A stretch of 64,000 nt of DNA from assembly GCA_044344795.1 (NCBI GenBank), contig JBIJCF010000003.1, positions 83,623 through 147,622 on the forward strand, given 5' to 3'. Shown here one piece after another: positions 17,076 through 25,435 of this stretch (position 1 is the first letter of the stretch; each line of letters starts with the position of its first letter). The position numbers were made by a program, and so were the translations under genes. The DNA is from GCA-2737665 sp044344795. GTDB taxonomy: Bacteria; Bacteroidota; Bacteroidia; Palsa-965. The notes under the pieces were generated by a model. That model was not told the DNA's origin, ran no database searches, and saw nothing but the letters and a program-made list of their open reading frames with translations.

Positions 17076-18410
17076 TTAAATTGCGGTGGCGCGCTGCTTG
17101 GCCGGTTCACCGATGATATGTCCTTCTGCACTGAAACTCTCCAGATACACAGGAACTATTGTGTTGCACAATTCAGGCTGATACGGAAGTACAACTTTAA
17201 TATAATTATCCGTGTAGCCACTCATTAGGCCATTTTTATTTTCATGTTCAAATAATACTTCACGAACCGATCCTACATGTTGCTCATAAAATGCTCTCAA
17301 TTTTTTATCGGACAGATTACGCAACATCTTGTTTCTTCTTCTGCGCTCATTTACCGGAACAACACCGCTCATATTCAGTGCTTCTGTATTGGTTCGTTCT
17401 GAGTATGTAAATACATGTAAATACGAAATGTCCAGTTGCTGCAGGAAATTGAAAGTTTCCATGAATTCATGTTCCGTTTCCCCCGGAAAACCGACAATTA
17501 CGTCTACTCCAATACATGCATGCGGCATGTGACGCTTGATACTTTCCACACGACTTGCATACAATTCACGCAAGTAGCGTCGTTTCATTTTTTTAAGAAT
17601 GGTGTTCGAACCCGATTGTAAAGGAATATGAAAATGCGGTACAAAACGTTTCGATTTTGCTACGAATTCAATCGATTCATCTTTCAATAAATTGGGTTCA
17701 ATAGAAGAAATCCGAAAACGTTCAATTCCTTCTACATGTTCCAATTCTTCAATTAACTGACGAAAGTTTTCACCGTGTTGTTTACCTCCTGCATTACCTT
17801 TTCCAAAATCTCCGAGATTTACACCTGTGAGCACAATTTCTTTAATGCCTTCCTGTGCCAGTTTTCGTGCATTGTTCAGCACATTGAAGATACTGTCGCT
17901 GCGGCTTTTGCCGCGCGCCAAAGGAATGGTGCAAAACGTGCAGCTGTAATCGCAGCCGTCTTGAACTTTTAGAAATGCCCGCGTTCTGTCACCGGCGGAA
18001 TACGCATCTACAAAAAAGTTCACGTCGTCTACTTCACAACTGTTCACCAATGCTGTATCACGCTTGGTAATAACATTCAGATAATTCGGCAGGTTGAATT
18101 TTTCCTTTGCACCTAAAACAAGATCCACCCCATCAATTGCACCAATTTCTTCCGGTTTCAGTTGCGCATAACATCCTATCACCACAATAAATGCTTCAGG
18201 ATTTACGGATAATGCATCACGCACGATTTTTCTGCATTCTTTATCAGCGTTGTCTGTTACCGAGCACGTGTTAATCACGTAAACATCAGCGCCCTCTTTA
18301 AACTCACGCTTGGCAAAGCCCGCTTCTTTCAGTTGTCTGCCAATGGCAGAAGTTTCTGAAAAATTAAGTTTGCAACCCAAAGTGTGAAAAGCGACAGACG
18401 GCTGATTCAT
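17076..18410 (-). CDS. mtaB: tRNA t6A37 methylthiotransferase MtaB
   Basis: 444 residues. An N-terminal UPF0004 domain (FHTLGCKLNFSET, with further Cys in NTCSV and GCYAQ) supplies one Fe-S cluster. The radical-SAM motif is GCDYSCTFCTIPLARG (Cx3Cx2C), and a C-terminal TRAM-like domain follows. MtaB adds a methylthio group to t6A at position 37 of ANN-decoding tRNAs. The CKLN form of the first motif separates it from MiaB and RimO. It is the first gene of a five-gene minus-strand run. A TACCTTTG box lies eight bases before the ATG. Confidence 0.94.
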   Translation of the reverse strand: MNQPSVAFHTLGCKLNFSETSAIGRQLKEAGFAKREFKEGADVYVINTCSVTDNADKECRKIVRDALSVNPEAFIVVIGCYAQLKPEEIGAIDGVDLVLGAKEKFNLPNYLNVITKRDTALVNSCEVDDVNFFVDAYSAGDRTRAFLKVQDGCDYSCTFCTIPLARGKSRSDSIFNVLNNARKLAQEGIKEIVLTGVNLGDFGKGNAGGKQHGENFRQLIEELEHVEGIERFRISSIEPNLLKDESIEFVAKSKRFVPHFHIPLQSGSNTILKKMKRRYLRELYASRVESIKRHMPHACIGVDVIVGFPGETEHEFMETFNFLQQLDISYLHVFTYSERTNTEALNMSGVVPVNERRRRNKMLRNLSDKKLRAFYEQHVGSVREVLFEHENKNGLMSGYTDNYIKVVLPYQPELCNTIVPVYLESFSAEGHIIGEPAKQRATAI

Positions 18411-18418
18411 AATGGGTG

Positions 18419-18426
18419 CAAAGGTA
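18419..18426 (-). promoter_or_regulatory. TACCTTTG -7 box of mtaB
   Basis: The minus strand reads TACCTTTG, a match to TAnnTTTG. The mtaB ATG (18410) is eight bases downstream, so the leader would be nearly absent. Confidence 0.5.
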
Positions 18427-18535
18427 ATAAAAGCAAGGGATACAAGGTGTTGATAACACTGTTTATAAAGGAAGTGTGTGGCGGTTCGTGCGCGAACAGG
18501 GGTTAAGTAAACTTGTTGTACCGAAACATCATCAC

Positions 18536-20188
18536 ATGAAAAAGATTTTTTTACCGACCTTGTGGCTCTCCGGCGCGTGTGCGCTGTTGTTGCTTAACTC
18601 TTGCGGCTCAGATCCTGCAAAGCATTCGGACAAATCCATATTTAAACTGAATGAACTTGGTGCGGTTACTTCGCTCGATCCTGCCATGGCGGGATCGTTT
18701 GAAAATAACTGGGTGTTGAACCAGTTGTATAATGGTTTGGTAGAAATGGATGCGGATTTGAAAGTGCAGCCTGCCATTGCGAAAAATTGGACGATTAGTG
18801 ACAACGGAATGGAATACACGTTTTACTTGCGCAATGATGTACGGTTTCACGATAATCCTCAGTTCTCCGGTGGACAAGGTCGTGCTGTTACCGCTTCCGA
18901 TTTTGTATACAGTTTTGATAGACTTTTTGACCGACGCATTTCCAATGCATCAACATTATTAGATGTTGTGGATCACGATCCGGCTGCAGGAAACGCAGGA
19001 TTCACTGCTCTTAACGATTCTGTCTTTACCATCAAATTAAAGCGACCATTCAAACCATTCTTGGGCATCTTAACCATGAAGTATTTCTCGGTTGTGGCGA
19101 AAGAAGTAGTGCAGTTTTACGGTGATGACTATTACAATCATCCTGTTGGCACAGGGCCGTTTCAGTTGAAATTCTGGAAAAGCAATACGAGTCTGGTTTT
19201 AGAAAAAAATCCCAACTTTTATAAAGTGGATGAATCCGGGAATAGATTGCCGTACCTGGATGCTGTAGCTATTTCATTTATTCGTGATCCGGAATCGGCA
19301 TTCATGCATTTTATGGCCGGTGATTTGGATATGGTCTCCGGAATTGATGCTATCAACAAAGAAAAAGTGTTGGAACGCGACGGTTCTTTAAAGACCGAAT
19401 TGCAAAGCAAAATTGTATTGCAAAGCGAACCGTTCCTGAAAACTGATTATCTCGGAATAGTTGTTGATCCAACTAATGATTTGGTGAAAGCGAGTCCGTT
19501 GAAGAACAAATACGTTCGTCAGGCGATTAATTATGCAATTGATCGCGATAAGATTGTTCGTTTCCGTCGTTACAATTTGGGTACAGGAGCGAATTTGGGT
19601 TTCATTCCACCTGACATGCACGCCTACGATCATACCAAACTTCGTGGATTCAGTTACAACCCTGACAAGGCGAGAGAATTACTGGATATGGCAGGATTTC
19701 CGGGAGGAAAAGGTTTAACCCCGATTCGCTTAACCACAACATCAACGTACATGGATATTGCCGAAGAAGTGCGTTATCAATTGTTGGAAGTTGGTATTCC
19801 GGTGGAAATCGAAATTTTACAACCAACTGCTTTTAAAACTGCCGTTGCAGACAATAAAGTGTTGTTTTTCCGGAAATCATGGATTGGTGATTATCCTGAT
19901 CCCGAGAATTTCATGTCTATATTTTACAGTAAGAATTTCAGCCCTAAAGGCTCGAATTACATGCATTTCCAACATACAGAATTTGATTTGTTGTATGAAC
20001 GTTCGCTCATTGAACAAAACGATTCGGTGCGCAGTGAGTTGTTCCTGCGTATGGATCAGATTCTGGTGGACGAATCGCCGGTTGTTCCGTTATATTACGA
20101 TCGCATTGTGCGTTTAGTGCAGAAAAACGTAAGCGGACTCATCGTGGATCCTACGAATATGATCAATCTGGAGCGGGTAAAGAAGTAG
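18536..20188 (+). CDS. ABC transporter substrate-binding lipoprotein (family 5, peptide type)
   Basis: 550 residues from the ATG at 18536, chosen because a lipoprotein signal starts there (KKIFLPTLWLSGACALLLLNSCGSD, lipobox Cys). The mature part is SBP family 5: NELGAVTSLDPAMAGS, YTFYLRNDVRFHDNP, ASDFVYSFDR, NHPVGTGPFQL, KYVRQAINYAIDRDKI and NMINLERVKK. These proteins capture oligopeptides or similar solutes for an ABC importer. No permease or ATPase gene is nearby, so the partners are elsewhere. It is divergent from mtaB. Confidence 0.92.
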   Translation: MKKIFLPTLWLSGACALLLLNSCGSDPAKHSDKSIFKLNELGAVTSLDPAMAGSFENNWVLNQLYNGLVEMDADLKVQPAIAKNWTISDNGMEYTFYLRNDVRFHDNPQFSGGQGRAVTASDFVYSFDRLFDRRISNASTLLDVVDHDPAAGNAGFTALNDSVFTIKLKRPFKPFLGILTMKYFSVVAKEVVQFYGDDYYNHPVGTGPFQLKFWKSNTSLVLEKNPNFYKVDESGNRLPYLDAVAISFIRDPESAFMHFMAGDLDMVSGIDAINKEKVLERDGSLKTELQSKIVLQSEPFLKTDYLGIVVDPTNDLVKASPLKNKYVRQAINYAIDRDKIVRFRRYNLGTGANLGFIPPDMHAYDHTKLRGFSYNPDKARELLDMAGFPGGKGLTPIRLTTTSTYMDIAEEVRYQLLEVGIPVEIEILQPTAFKTAVADNKVLFFRKSWIGDYPDPENFMSIFYSKNFSPKGSNYMHFQHTEFDLLYERSLIEQNDSVRSELFLRMDQILVDESPVVPLYYDRIVRLVQKNVSGLIVDPTNMINLERVKK

Positions 20189-20232
20189 TATTACCGAGTT
20201 TTCAACAGGCGCGCAGGAATAGGTAAAAACCT

Positions 20233-20240
20233 TATTTTTG
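20233..20240 (+). promoter_or_regulatory. TATTTTTG -7 box of sucD
   Basis: It matches TAnnTTTG 33 bases before the sucD ATG. No clear -33 TTTG. Confidence 0.5.
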
Positions 20241-20273
20241 TTCCTCATCTTAATCTTTTAAACACATCCGATT

Positions 20274-21158
20274 ATGGGCGTTCTTGTTGGTAAAAATTCT
20301 AAAGTTATAGTTCAAGGTTTTACCGGTAGCGAAGGTACTTTCCACGCTACTCAAATGATTGAATACGGTACTAATGTTGTTGGGGGAGTTACGCCGGGTA
20401 AAGGCGGAAGCTTGCATCTGGATCGTCCTGTATTTAACACGGTGTCTGATGCAGTAAAAACTACCGGTGCTGATGTAACTATCATCTTTGTTCCTGCTGC
20501 TTTTGCTGCGGATGCAATCATGGAAGCTGCGGATGCTGGAATCAAAGTAATCGTTTGTATCACCGAAGGAATTCCGGTGAAAGACATGGTAAACGCCAAA
20601 GAATACATCAAAGGAAAAGATTGTCGCTTGATCGGTCCAAACTGTCCGGGCGTTATTACAGCGGGTGAAGCGAAAGTGGGTATCATGCCGGGCTTCGTGT
20701 TCATTCCGGGGCGTATTGGAATTGTGTCCAAATCAGGAACATTAACATACGAAGCTGCTGACCAAATTGCAAAAGCAGGTTTGGGAGTAAGTACAGCTAT
20801 CGGTATCGGTGGAGATCCAATCATCGGAACAACTACTCGTGAAGCGGTGGAATTGCTGATGAACGATCCTAATACGGACGGTATCGTGATGATCGGGGAA
20901 ATTGGCGGTACATTAGAAGCAGAAGCCGCTCGTTGGATTCGTGAAAACGGTAACAAGAAGCCTGTTGTAGGTTTCATCGCCGGACGTACTGCTCCAAAAG
21001 GGCGTACAATGGGTCACGCCGGTGCAATTGTTGGCGGTGCTGATGATACAGCTGAGGCGAAAATGGCCATCATGCGCGAAAACGGAATTAATGTGGTAGA
21101 ATCACCTGCGCAAATCGGTAAAACAATGGCCGAAGTGATGGGTAAGGTTACTGCATAA
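20274..21158 (+). CDS. sucD: Succinyl-CoA synthetase alpha subunit
   Basis: 294 residues, the normal SucD length. Visible are the CoA-binding Rossmann start (VIVQGFTGSEGTFHATQMIEYG), VVGGVTPGKGG, GPNCPGVITAGEAKVGIMPG, and GHAGAIVGG with the His that is phosphorylated during catalysis. With SucB it interconverts succinyl-CoA and succinate while making ATP or GTP in the TCA cycle. sucB is not in the window. It is transcribed alone, with a promoter box before it and a strong terminator after it. Confidence 0.97.
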   Translation: MGVLVGKNSKVIVQGFTGSEGTFHATQMIEYGTNVVGGVTPGKGGSLHLDRPVFNTVSDAVKTTGADVTIIFVPAAFAADAIMEAADAGIKVIVCITEGIPVKDMVNAKEYIKGKDCRLIGPNCPGVITAGEAKVGIMPGFVFIPGRIGIVSKSGTLTYEAADQIAKAGLGVSTAIGIGGDPIIGTTTREAVELLMNDPNTDGIVMIGEIGGTLEAEAARWIRENGNKKPVVGFIAGRTAPKGRTMGHAGAIVGGADDTAEAKMAIMRENGINVVESPAQIGKTMAEVMGKVTA

Positions 21159-21177
21159 TCAGTCATAGATTCAAAAT

Positions 21178-21200
21178 AAAGGCTGCACGTGCAGCCTTTT
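21178..21200 (+). terminator. Terminator after sucD
   Basis: Perfect stem GGCTGCAC / GTGCAGCC, extended by A/T pairs, followed by TTTT. It is 20 bases past the stop codon. Confidence 0.9.
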
Positions 21201-21222
21201 TCATTTACTACGGTATCGGAAT

Positions 21223-22878
21223 ATGCTGACGAAACTGCACGTACAGAATTACGCGTTAATAGATGAAGTGCAATTGGAATTGCATTCCGGACTTACCATT
21301 ATTACCGGTGAAACAGGTGCGGGCAAATCAATTCTTTTAGGTGCTTTAGGTTTGCTGTTGGGAGAGCGCGCTGATTCTTCTGCATTACGTGACAAAGCAA
21401 AAAAGTGCATTGTTGAAGGAAACTTCGTGGTGCAGAACCCTGCGTTTAGGTTAACATTAACAGAGTTGGATGTTGATGTAGACGAAGTAACCATTATTCG
21501 TCGTGAAATCAACGCGGAAGGTAAATCCAGGGCATTTGTGAATGACACGCCGGTGAATTTGACACAATTGAAAAACCTGGGCAGTTGGTTAATTGATATT
21601 CACTCTCAGCACGAAACGATAGCATTAAATGAGGCCTCGTATCAGTTGAATATGCTGGATAGCGTTGCTGATAATTCTTCGCTGTTGAGTGATTATAAGC
21701 AACAATTTAAAGTTGTCAAGCAACTTACTACAAAGCTACAGGAACTGCAGACGCTTGAGTTACAAGGCAAAAAAGATTTTGATTATCTGCAGTTTCAGTT
21801 GGATGAGTTTTTGAAAATGGAATTCGTTCCCGGTGAAGAACAAACTATTGAACAGGAGCTGGAAACACTTGAAAATGCAGAAGAAATTAAATTGGCATTA
21901 ACACGTGCGAATTCCGGGTTAGATAATGAGGAAAGCGGTTTGCTTCAGGCTATTAATAGTGTTAAAGGCATGTTGTCCGGTGTTGCAAAGTACAATAGCT
22001 CTATTCAACATCTGTTGGAACGACTGAACAGTGCGTACATTGAACTTAAAGATATCGCCGGCGAACTTGAATCCGTTAACGAAGAAATTCATCATGATCC
22101 TGAGCGAGCATCGTTATTGCGTGAGCGTTTGGATGACATGTTCCGCTTGTTCAAGAAACACGGCGTAAACACTACAGCTGAATTGTTGCGCATTCAAAAA
22201 GAAATCGATGTCAAGTTGCAACAAATCGGTTCGCTGGAAGAGGACATCTCAAAAGCGTCGTTAGCGTTGGAGCAAGCCGGAAAGAAGTTGAAGCAATTGG
22301 CACAACAACTTCGTAAGGCCAGAGCAAAAGCTATTCCCGGATTTCGCGAGGCCATAGCTGCGTTGCTGAAGGATCTCGGTATGCCGAATGCAGTATTACA
22401 AATCGAATTAACCGAATTGGAGCAGCTCCGTGAAGACGGTAATGACAAAGTAGTGTTTATGTTCAACGCCAATAAAGGCGAGCAACCCAAGGCGTTAAGT
22501 AAAATTGCATCAGGAGGAGAATTATCGCGATTGATGCTTACTTTAAAGTCGGTGTTGGCAGGACATACGTTATTACCAACTATTATATTTGATGAAATCG
22601 ATACCGGAATTTCCGGTGATATTGCTGCAAAAGCGGGTGCTATTCTGGAGCAACTCGGTACACGAATGCAAGTGGTGGTAATTACGCATTTACCGCAGGT
22701 AGCTTCAAAAGGTCAACACCATTTGTTTGTTTACAAGGAAGATGACAATGAACGCACGGTCAGCAGAATACGTCGTTTAAATGAAAAGGAACGGGTAGAG
22801 GAGATTGCCAAAATGCTGAGTGCCGGAGCACCAGGTGATGCCGCCCGCAAGAATGCCCGCGAATTATTGAAGAATTGA
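21223..22878 (+). CDS. recN: DNA repair protein RecN
   Basis: 551 residues, full RecN length. SMC-like ABC ATPase: Walker A GETGAGKS at about 28-35 next to the N-terminal NYALIDEVQLELHSGLTIITG, a central coiled coil (about 155-370), signature ASGGELSRLML and Walker B PTIIFDEIDTGISG, then VVVITHLPQVASKG. RecN holds broken DNA ends together for recombinational repair. It begins right after the sucD terminator, and fabI follows with its own promoter. Confidence 0.96.
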   Translation: MLTKLHVQNYALIDEVQLELHSGLTIITGETGAGKSILLGALGLLLGERADSSALRDKAKKCIVEGNFVVQNPAFRLTLTELDVDVDEVTIIRREINAEGKSRAFVNDTPVNLTQLKNLGSWLIDIHSQHETIALNEASYQLNMLDSVADNSSLLSDYKQQFKVVKQLTTKLQELQTLELQGKKDFDYLQFQLDEFLKMEFVPGEEQTIEQELETLENAEEIKLALTRANSGLDNEESGLLQAINSVKGMLSGVAKYNSSIQHLLERLNSAYIELKDIAGELESVNEEIHHDPERASLLRERLDDMFRLFKKHGVNTTAELLRIQKEIDVKLQQIGSLEEDISKASLALEQAGKKLKQLAQQLRKARAKAIPGFREAIAALLKDLGMPNAVLQIELTELEQLREDGNDKVVFMFNANKGEQPKALSKIASGGELSRLMLTLKSVLAGHTLLPTIIFDEIDTGISGDIAAKAGAILEQLGTRMQVVVITHLPQVASKGQHHLFVYKEDDNERTVSRIRRLNEKERVEEIAKMLSAGAPGDAARKNARELLKN

Positions 22879-22893
22879 ACTCCCGATAAACTT

Positions 22894-22901
22894 TATATTT
22901 G
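22894..22901 (+). promoter_or_regulatory. TATATTTG -7 box of fabI
   Basis: TATATTTG matches TAnnTTTG and sits 21 bases before the fabI ATG. A weak TTG lies about 16 bases further upstream. Confidence 0.6.
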
Positions 22902-22922
22902 TCTTAGTCCAAACTAAAAACT

Positions 22923-23738
22923 ATGTCACATCAATTATTAAAAGGTAAGCGCGGTATTATTTCCGGAGCTTTAGATGAAAATTCAATAGCCTGGAAAGTG
23001 GCCGAGAAATGTCACGCGGAAGGCGCTTCATTTGTGCTGACGAATGCACCTATTGCCATGCGCATGGGTGAAATCAATAAACTGGCAGAAAGCACCAATT
23101 CCAAAATTATTCCCGCAGATGCCACTAACATGGATGAGCTGAAGGCTTTGTTTGAAGGAGCAACTGAGCATTTGGGTGGTAAGATTGATTTCGTATTGCA
23201 TTCTATTGGTATGTCGCCGAATATTCGCAAGAACATTCCTTACACCGGATTGAATTACGATTTCTATCAGAAGTCATTAGATGTAAGTGCGATGTCATTG
23301 CATAAAATGCTGAGTGTTGCTTATAACATGGACGCCATCAACGAATGGGGTTCTGTGGTTGCATTGTCGTATATCGCGGCACAACGGACGTATCCTTTCT
23401 ATACAGATATGGCTGACGCTAAAGCTATGTTAGAATCTGTAGCACGTAGCTTTGGATATCATTACGGGAAACATCGTCATGTGCGTGTGAATACAATTTC
23501 TCAGTCACCGACCAAAACAACTGCAGGTAGCGGTATTAAAGGTTTCGGTGACTTTTACGACTATGCGGACAAAATTTCTCCATTAGGTAATGCGGATGCA
23601 AATGCATGTGCAGATTACTGTGTGTTGATGTTCTCGGATATGAGTCGCATGGTAACAATGCAGAATTTGTATCACGATGGGGGATATTCGAATACCGGTA
23701 TCAGCAACGAAGTGATGGAAATGTTTGGAAAGGAATAA
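22923..23738 (+). CDS. fabI: Enoyl-ACP reductase (NADH)
   Basis: 271 residues. FabI signatures: GKRGIISGALDENSIAWKVAEKCHAEGA at the N-terminus (nucleotide binding), LHSIGMSPN, and the catalytic Tyr-x6-Lys in YTDMADAK, then RVNTISQSPTKTTAGSGIKGF. It reduces trans-2-enoyl-ACP in the last step of each fatty-acid elongation round and is the target of triclosan-type inhibitors. It has its own promoter box and a downstream terminator, so it is probably monocistronic. Confidence 0.96.
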   Translation: MSHQLLKGKRGIISGALDENSIAWKVAEKCHAEGASFVLTNAPIAMRMGEINKLAESTNSKIIPADATNMDELKALFEGATEHLGGKIDFVLHSIGMSPNIRKNIPYTGLNYDFYQKSLDVSAMSLHKMLSVAYNMDAINEWGSVVALSYIAAQRTYPFYTDMADAKAMLESVARSFGYHYGKHRHVRVNTISQSPTKTTAGSGIKGFGDFYDYADKISPLGNADANACADYCVLMFSDMSRMVTMQNLYHDGGYSNTGISNEVMEMFGKE

Positions 23739-23762
23739 TTGAAATTTCAGATGATAAGAAAG

Positions 23763-23790
23763 AAGGCAATCGTAATTGGTTGCCTTTTTT
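23763..23790 (+). terminator. Terminator after fabI
   Basis: Stem AAGGCAA / TTGCCTT with a 10-base loop, followed by a T tract. It separates fabI from the repeat island. Confidence 0.85.
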
Positions 23791-23806
23791 TATTTAAGAG
23801 TTGATG

Positions 23807-23882
23807 TATGACCTCTAACGAGGTCATGATGGGTGTAACCGTGCAGGCAGGTTACACGGCTTCGACTCCTCCGGAGTCGGTG
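23807..23882 (-). repeat. Palindromic unit 1, left copy
   Basis: Three hairpins in 76 bases: TGACCTC-TAAC-GAGGTCA (23809-23826), GTGTAACC-9 nt-GGTTACAC (23833-23857), and CGACTCC-TCC-GGAGTCG (23863-23879). It is nearly identical to 24802-24877. Read on the minus strand, its core GTCGAAGCCGTGTAACC matches the core of unit 2. Confidence 0.85.
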
Positions 23883-24046
23883 ATTAGTTACGAAGATTGG
23901 TTATAATCATTGTGACTTCGACTCCTTGGCAGTGTGAGGTAATTACCGGAAAGGAAACGTTGCTAAATTGGGCGCAGCGTAGTCAATACATATCAATCGT
24001 TATTCATCAAGCATACATGTTTCGATTCAGCAGGTCCCAAAGCATT

Positions 24047-24089
24047 CCGATCCCGTTTAAACACGAAGCGGTATAGCTAAGAATTTGCA
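24047..24089 (+). repeat. Degenerate palindromic unit 2
   Basis: A diverged copy of the segment at 24140-24182: ccgatcccg...cgaagcggtatagctaagaattt. The palindrome is broken. Confidence 0.5.
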
Positions 24090-24097
24090 ACATGGTT

Positions 24098-24210
24098 AAT
24101 CAAGAATAGGTAGTCGATCTCAGTTGGCATCACAACATGCCGATCCCGCTAGGGATCGAAGCCGTGTAGCCAAGAATTGGCGAAACGGTAAACGGACTCC
24201 GGAGGAGTCC
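24098..24210 (+). repeat. Palindromic unit 2, left copy
   Basis: It contains CGATCCC-GCTA-GGGATCG (24141-24158), the linker GAAGCCGTGTAGCCAAGAA with ccaagaattgg, and GGACTCC-GGA-GGAGTCC (24194-24210). It matches the two tandem copies at 24949-25151. Its core GATCGAAGCCGTGTAGCC is the inverse counterpart of unit 1. Confidence 0.8.
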
Positions 24211-24331
24211 AACAACAACCTTTGGCTCAGTGATGTTGGTAACTATTATCCGTTTTATTCTTGCTTGAATGTCGATGATGGTCTTATTTCGAGACATTAT
24301 ATTTTACGATACGTTTTATATTTTTTCGTTT

Positions 24332-24799
24332 ATGGCTAATACTTATTCGCAATTGTATGTACAGATTGTCTTTGCTGTGAAGAACAGAGCTTCTTTAATT
24401 CAATCGGAGTGGGAAACTAAATTATATCAATATATAACCGGCATTCTTCGCAACAGAGGACAGAAGGTTATTGCAATCAATGGTATGCCCGACCACATTC
24501 ATATTCTACTGGGTATAACGCCCGATTGCTCACTTTCAGACCTTGTGCGTGAGGTCAAGAAAAGCAGTAATACTTGGATCACTGAAAATAAACTAACTCC
24601 GGGAAAATTTTACTGGCAATCCGGTTTCGGAGCATTTTCTTACAGTCGGTCTGACCTGGATAGTGTGGCAACATACGTGCGTAATCAAAAACAGCACCAT
24701 CAGCGAAAACGATTACGAGATGAGTACACAGAATTGCTTAAAGAGTTTGAAGTTGCTTATGAGGAAAGCTATATATTTGATGATGTAGGTGCGATGTGA
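24332..24799 (+). CDS. tnpA: IS200/RAYT-type Y1 transposase
   Basis: 155 residues from the ATG at 24332, where the family's usual start (MANTYSQLYVQIVFAVKNR) begins; an in-frame upstream ATG at 24269 lacks family character. Y1 HUH transposase motifs are MPDHIHILL (His55, His57) and VATYVRNQK (catalytic Tyr115 with Gln119), plus WQSGFGAFSYS. Such enzymes cut and join single-stranded DNA at hairpins through a 5'-phosphotyrosine. The frame is intact. The stop codon is three bases from the next palindromic unit, so gene and repeat look like one mobile module. Confidence 0.92.
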   Translation: MANTYSQLYVQIVFAVKNRASLIQSEWETKLYQYITGILRNRGQKVIAINGMPDHIHILLGITPDCSLSDLVREVKKSSNTWITENKLTPGKFYWQSGFGAFSYSRSDLDSVATYVRNQKQHHQRKRLRDEYTELLKEFEVAYEESYIFDDVGAM

Positions 24800-24801
24800 G
24801 G

Positions 24802-24877
24802 TATGACCTCTAACGAGGTCACCTTGAGTGTAACCGTGCAAGCAGGTTACACGGCTTCGACTCCTCCGGAGTCGTGG
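24802..24877 (-). repeat. Palindromic unit 1, right copy
   Basis: It carries the same three hairpins as 23807-23882: TGACCTC/GAGGTCA (24804-24821), GTGTAACC/GGTTACAC (24828-24852), and CGACTCC/GGAGTCG (24858-24874). Only the spacers vary. Confidence 0.85.
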
Positions 24878-24948
24878 AGTGGTTATGGTAATGGAAACGT
24901 TTGTTTATAATGTGAAGTGCAGTAATGAAAGGTCATCTGTGATTAATC

Positions 24949-25151
24949 AAGAATAGAAGTTACTTCTCAATTGACATCACAGGATGTCGGTCCCATTAGG
25001 GATCTAAGCCTTGTAACCAAGAATTGGCGCACCGGAATATCAGGAATAGAAGTTACTTCTCAATTGACATCACAGGATCTCTATCCCATTAGGGATCTAA
25101 GCCTTGTAGCCAAAGCATTGGCTGCAAGGTACCTGGACTCCGGAGGAGTCC
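24949..25151 (+). repeat. Palindromic unit 2, two tandem right copies
   Basis: Two 93-base tandem copies (24951-25043 and from 25044) each hold AGAAG-TTA-CTTCT, a TCCC-ATTA-GGGA hairpin and AAGCCTTGTARCCAA. The array ends in GGACTCC-GGA-GGAGTCC (25135-25151). Confidence 0.82.
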
Positions 25152-25435
25152 AACTAACCAATTTAACAGAATTAATGGCCACCCAAGAAAAAGAACTTTT
25201 GGGATAACTTCGTATTCGAAAACATTCTAACGCAACAAATGAATCCGGTGTTATTAAGACATTAATTCTGTAAGGCGGTTAAAATTTGGAACTGTTTAAA
25301 GATGCTTTTTTTACGCACATAGCCATAGATATATTGTAAAAACGCACAAAAAACTAGTTTCATCAAGCCACGATTTCGATGCTATAACGTCTCTCTGTAA
25401 ATTGATTGAAATATATTACCTAAAACATTTATGTT

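Larger units (their letters stand above)
23807..25151. mobile_element. RAYT/IS200-like element with flanking palindromic repeat clusters
   Basis: A single Y1 transposase gene (24332-24799) sits between two clusters of palindromes. Each cluster consists of a P1-P2-P3 unit followed by one or more units in the opposite orientation. This arrangement resembles REP/BIME sequences mobilised by REP-associated tyrosine transposases. The 23739-24331 and 24800-25435 stretches hold these repeats and no credible protein gene; 25152-25435 shows nothing else. Confidence 0.72.

Noticed and set aside
20351..20977. 208-codon minus-strand frame inside sucD
   Set aside because: It lies fully within sucD, a certain gene, and shows the Pro/Ser-rich character of an antisense shadow.
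24124..24339. 71-codon frame in the left palindromic cluster
   Set aside because: It is read from unit 2 repeat sequence (RDRSRVAKNW); the same words appear in the right cluster, as expected for repeat DNA rather than a gene.
23807..25151. CRISPR array as explanation of the repeats
   Set aside because: Repeats are irregularly spaced, palindromic and in two orientations, with no unique spacers of constant length and no cas genes.
24971..25207. 78-codon frame over the tandem repeats
   Set aside because: Its internal repeat (PIRDLSLV) comes from the 93-base DNA repeat being nearly a whole number of codons (31); no signal of selection as protein.
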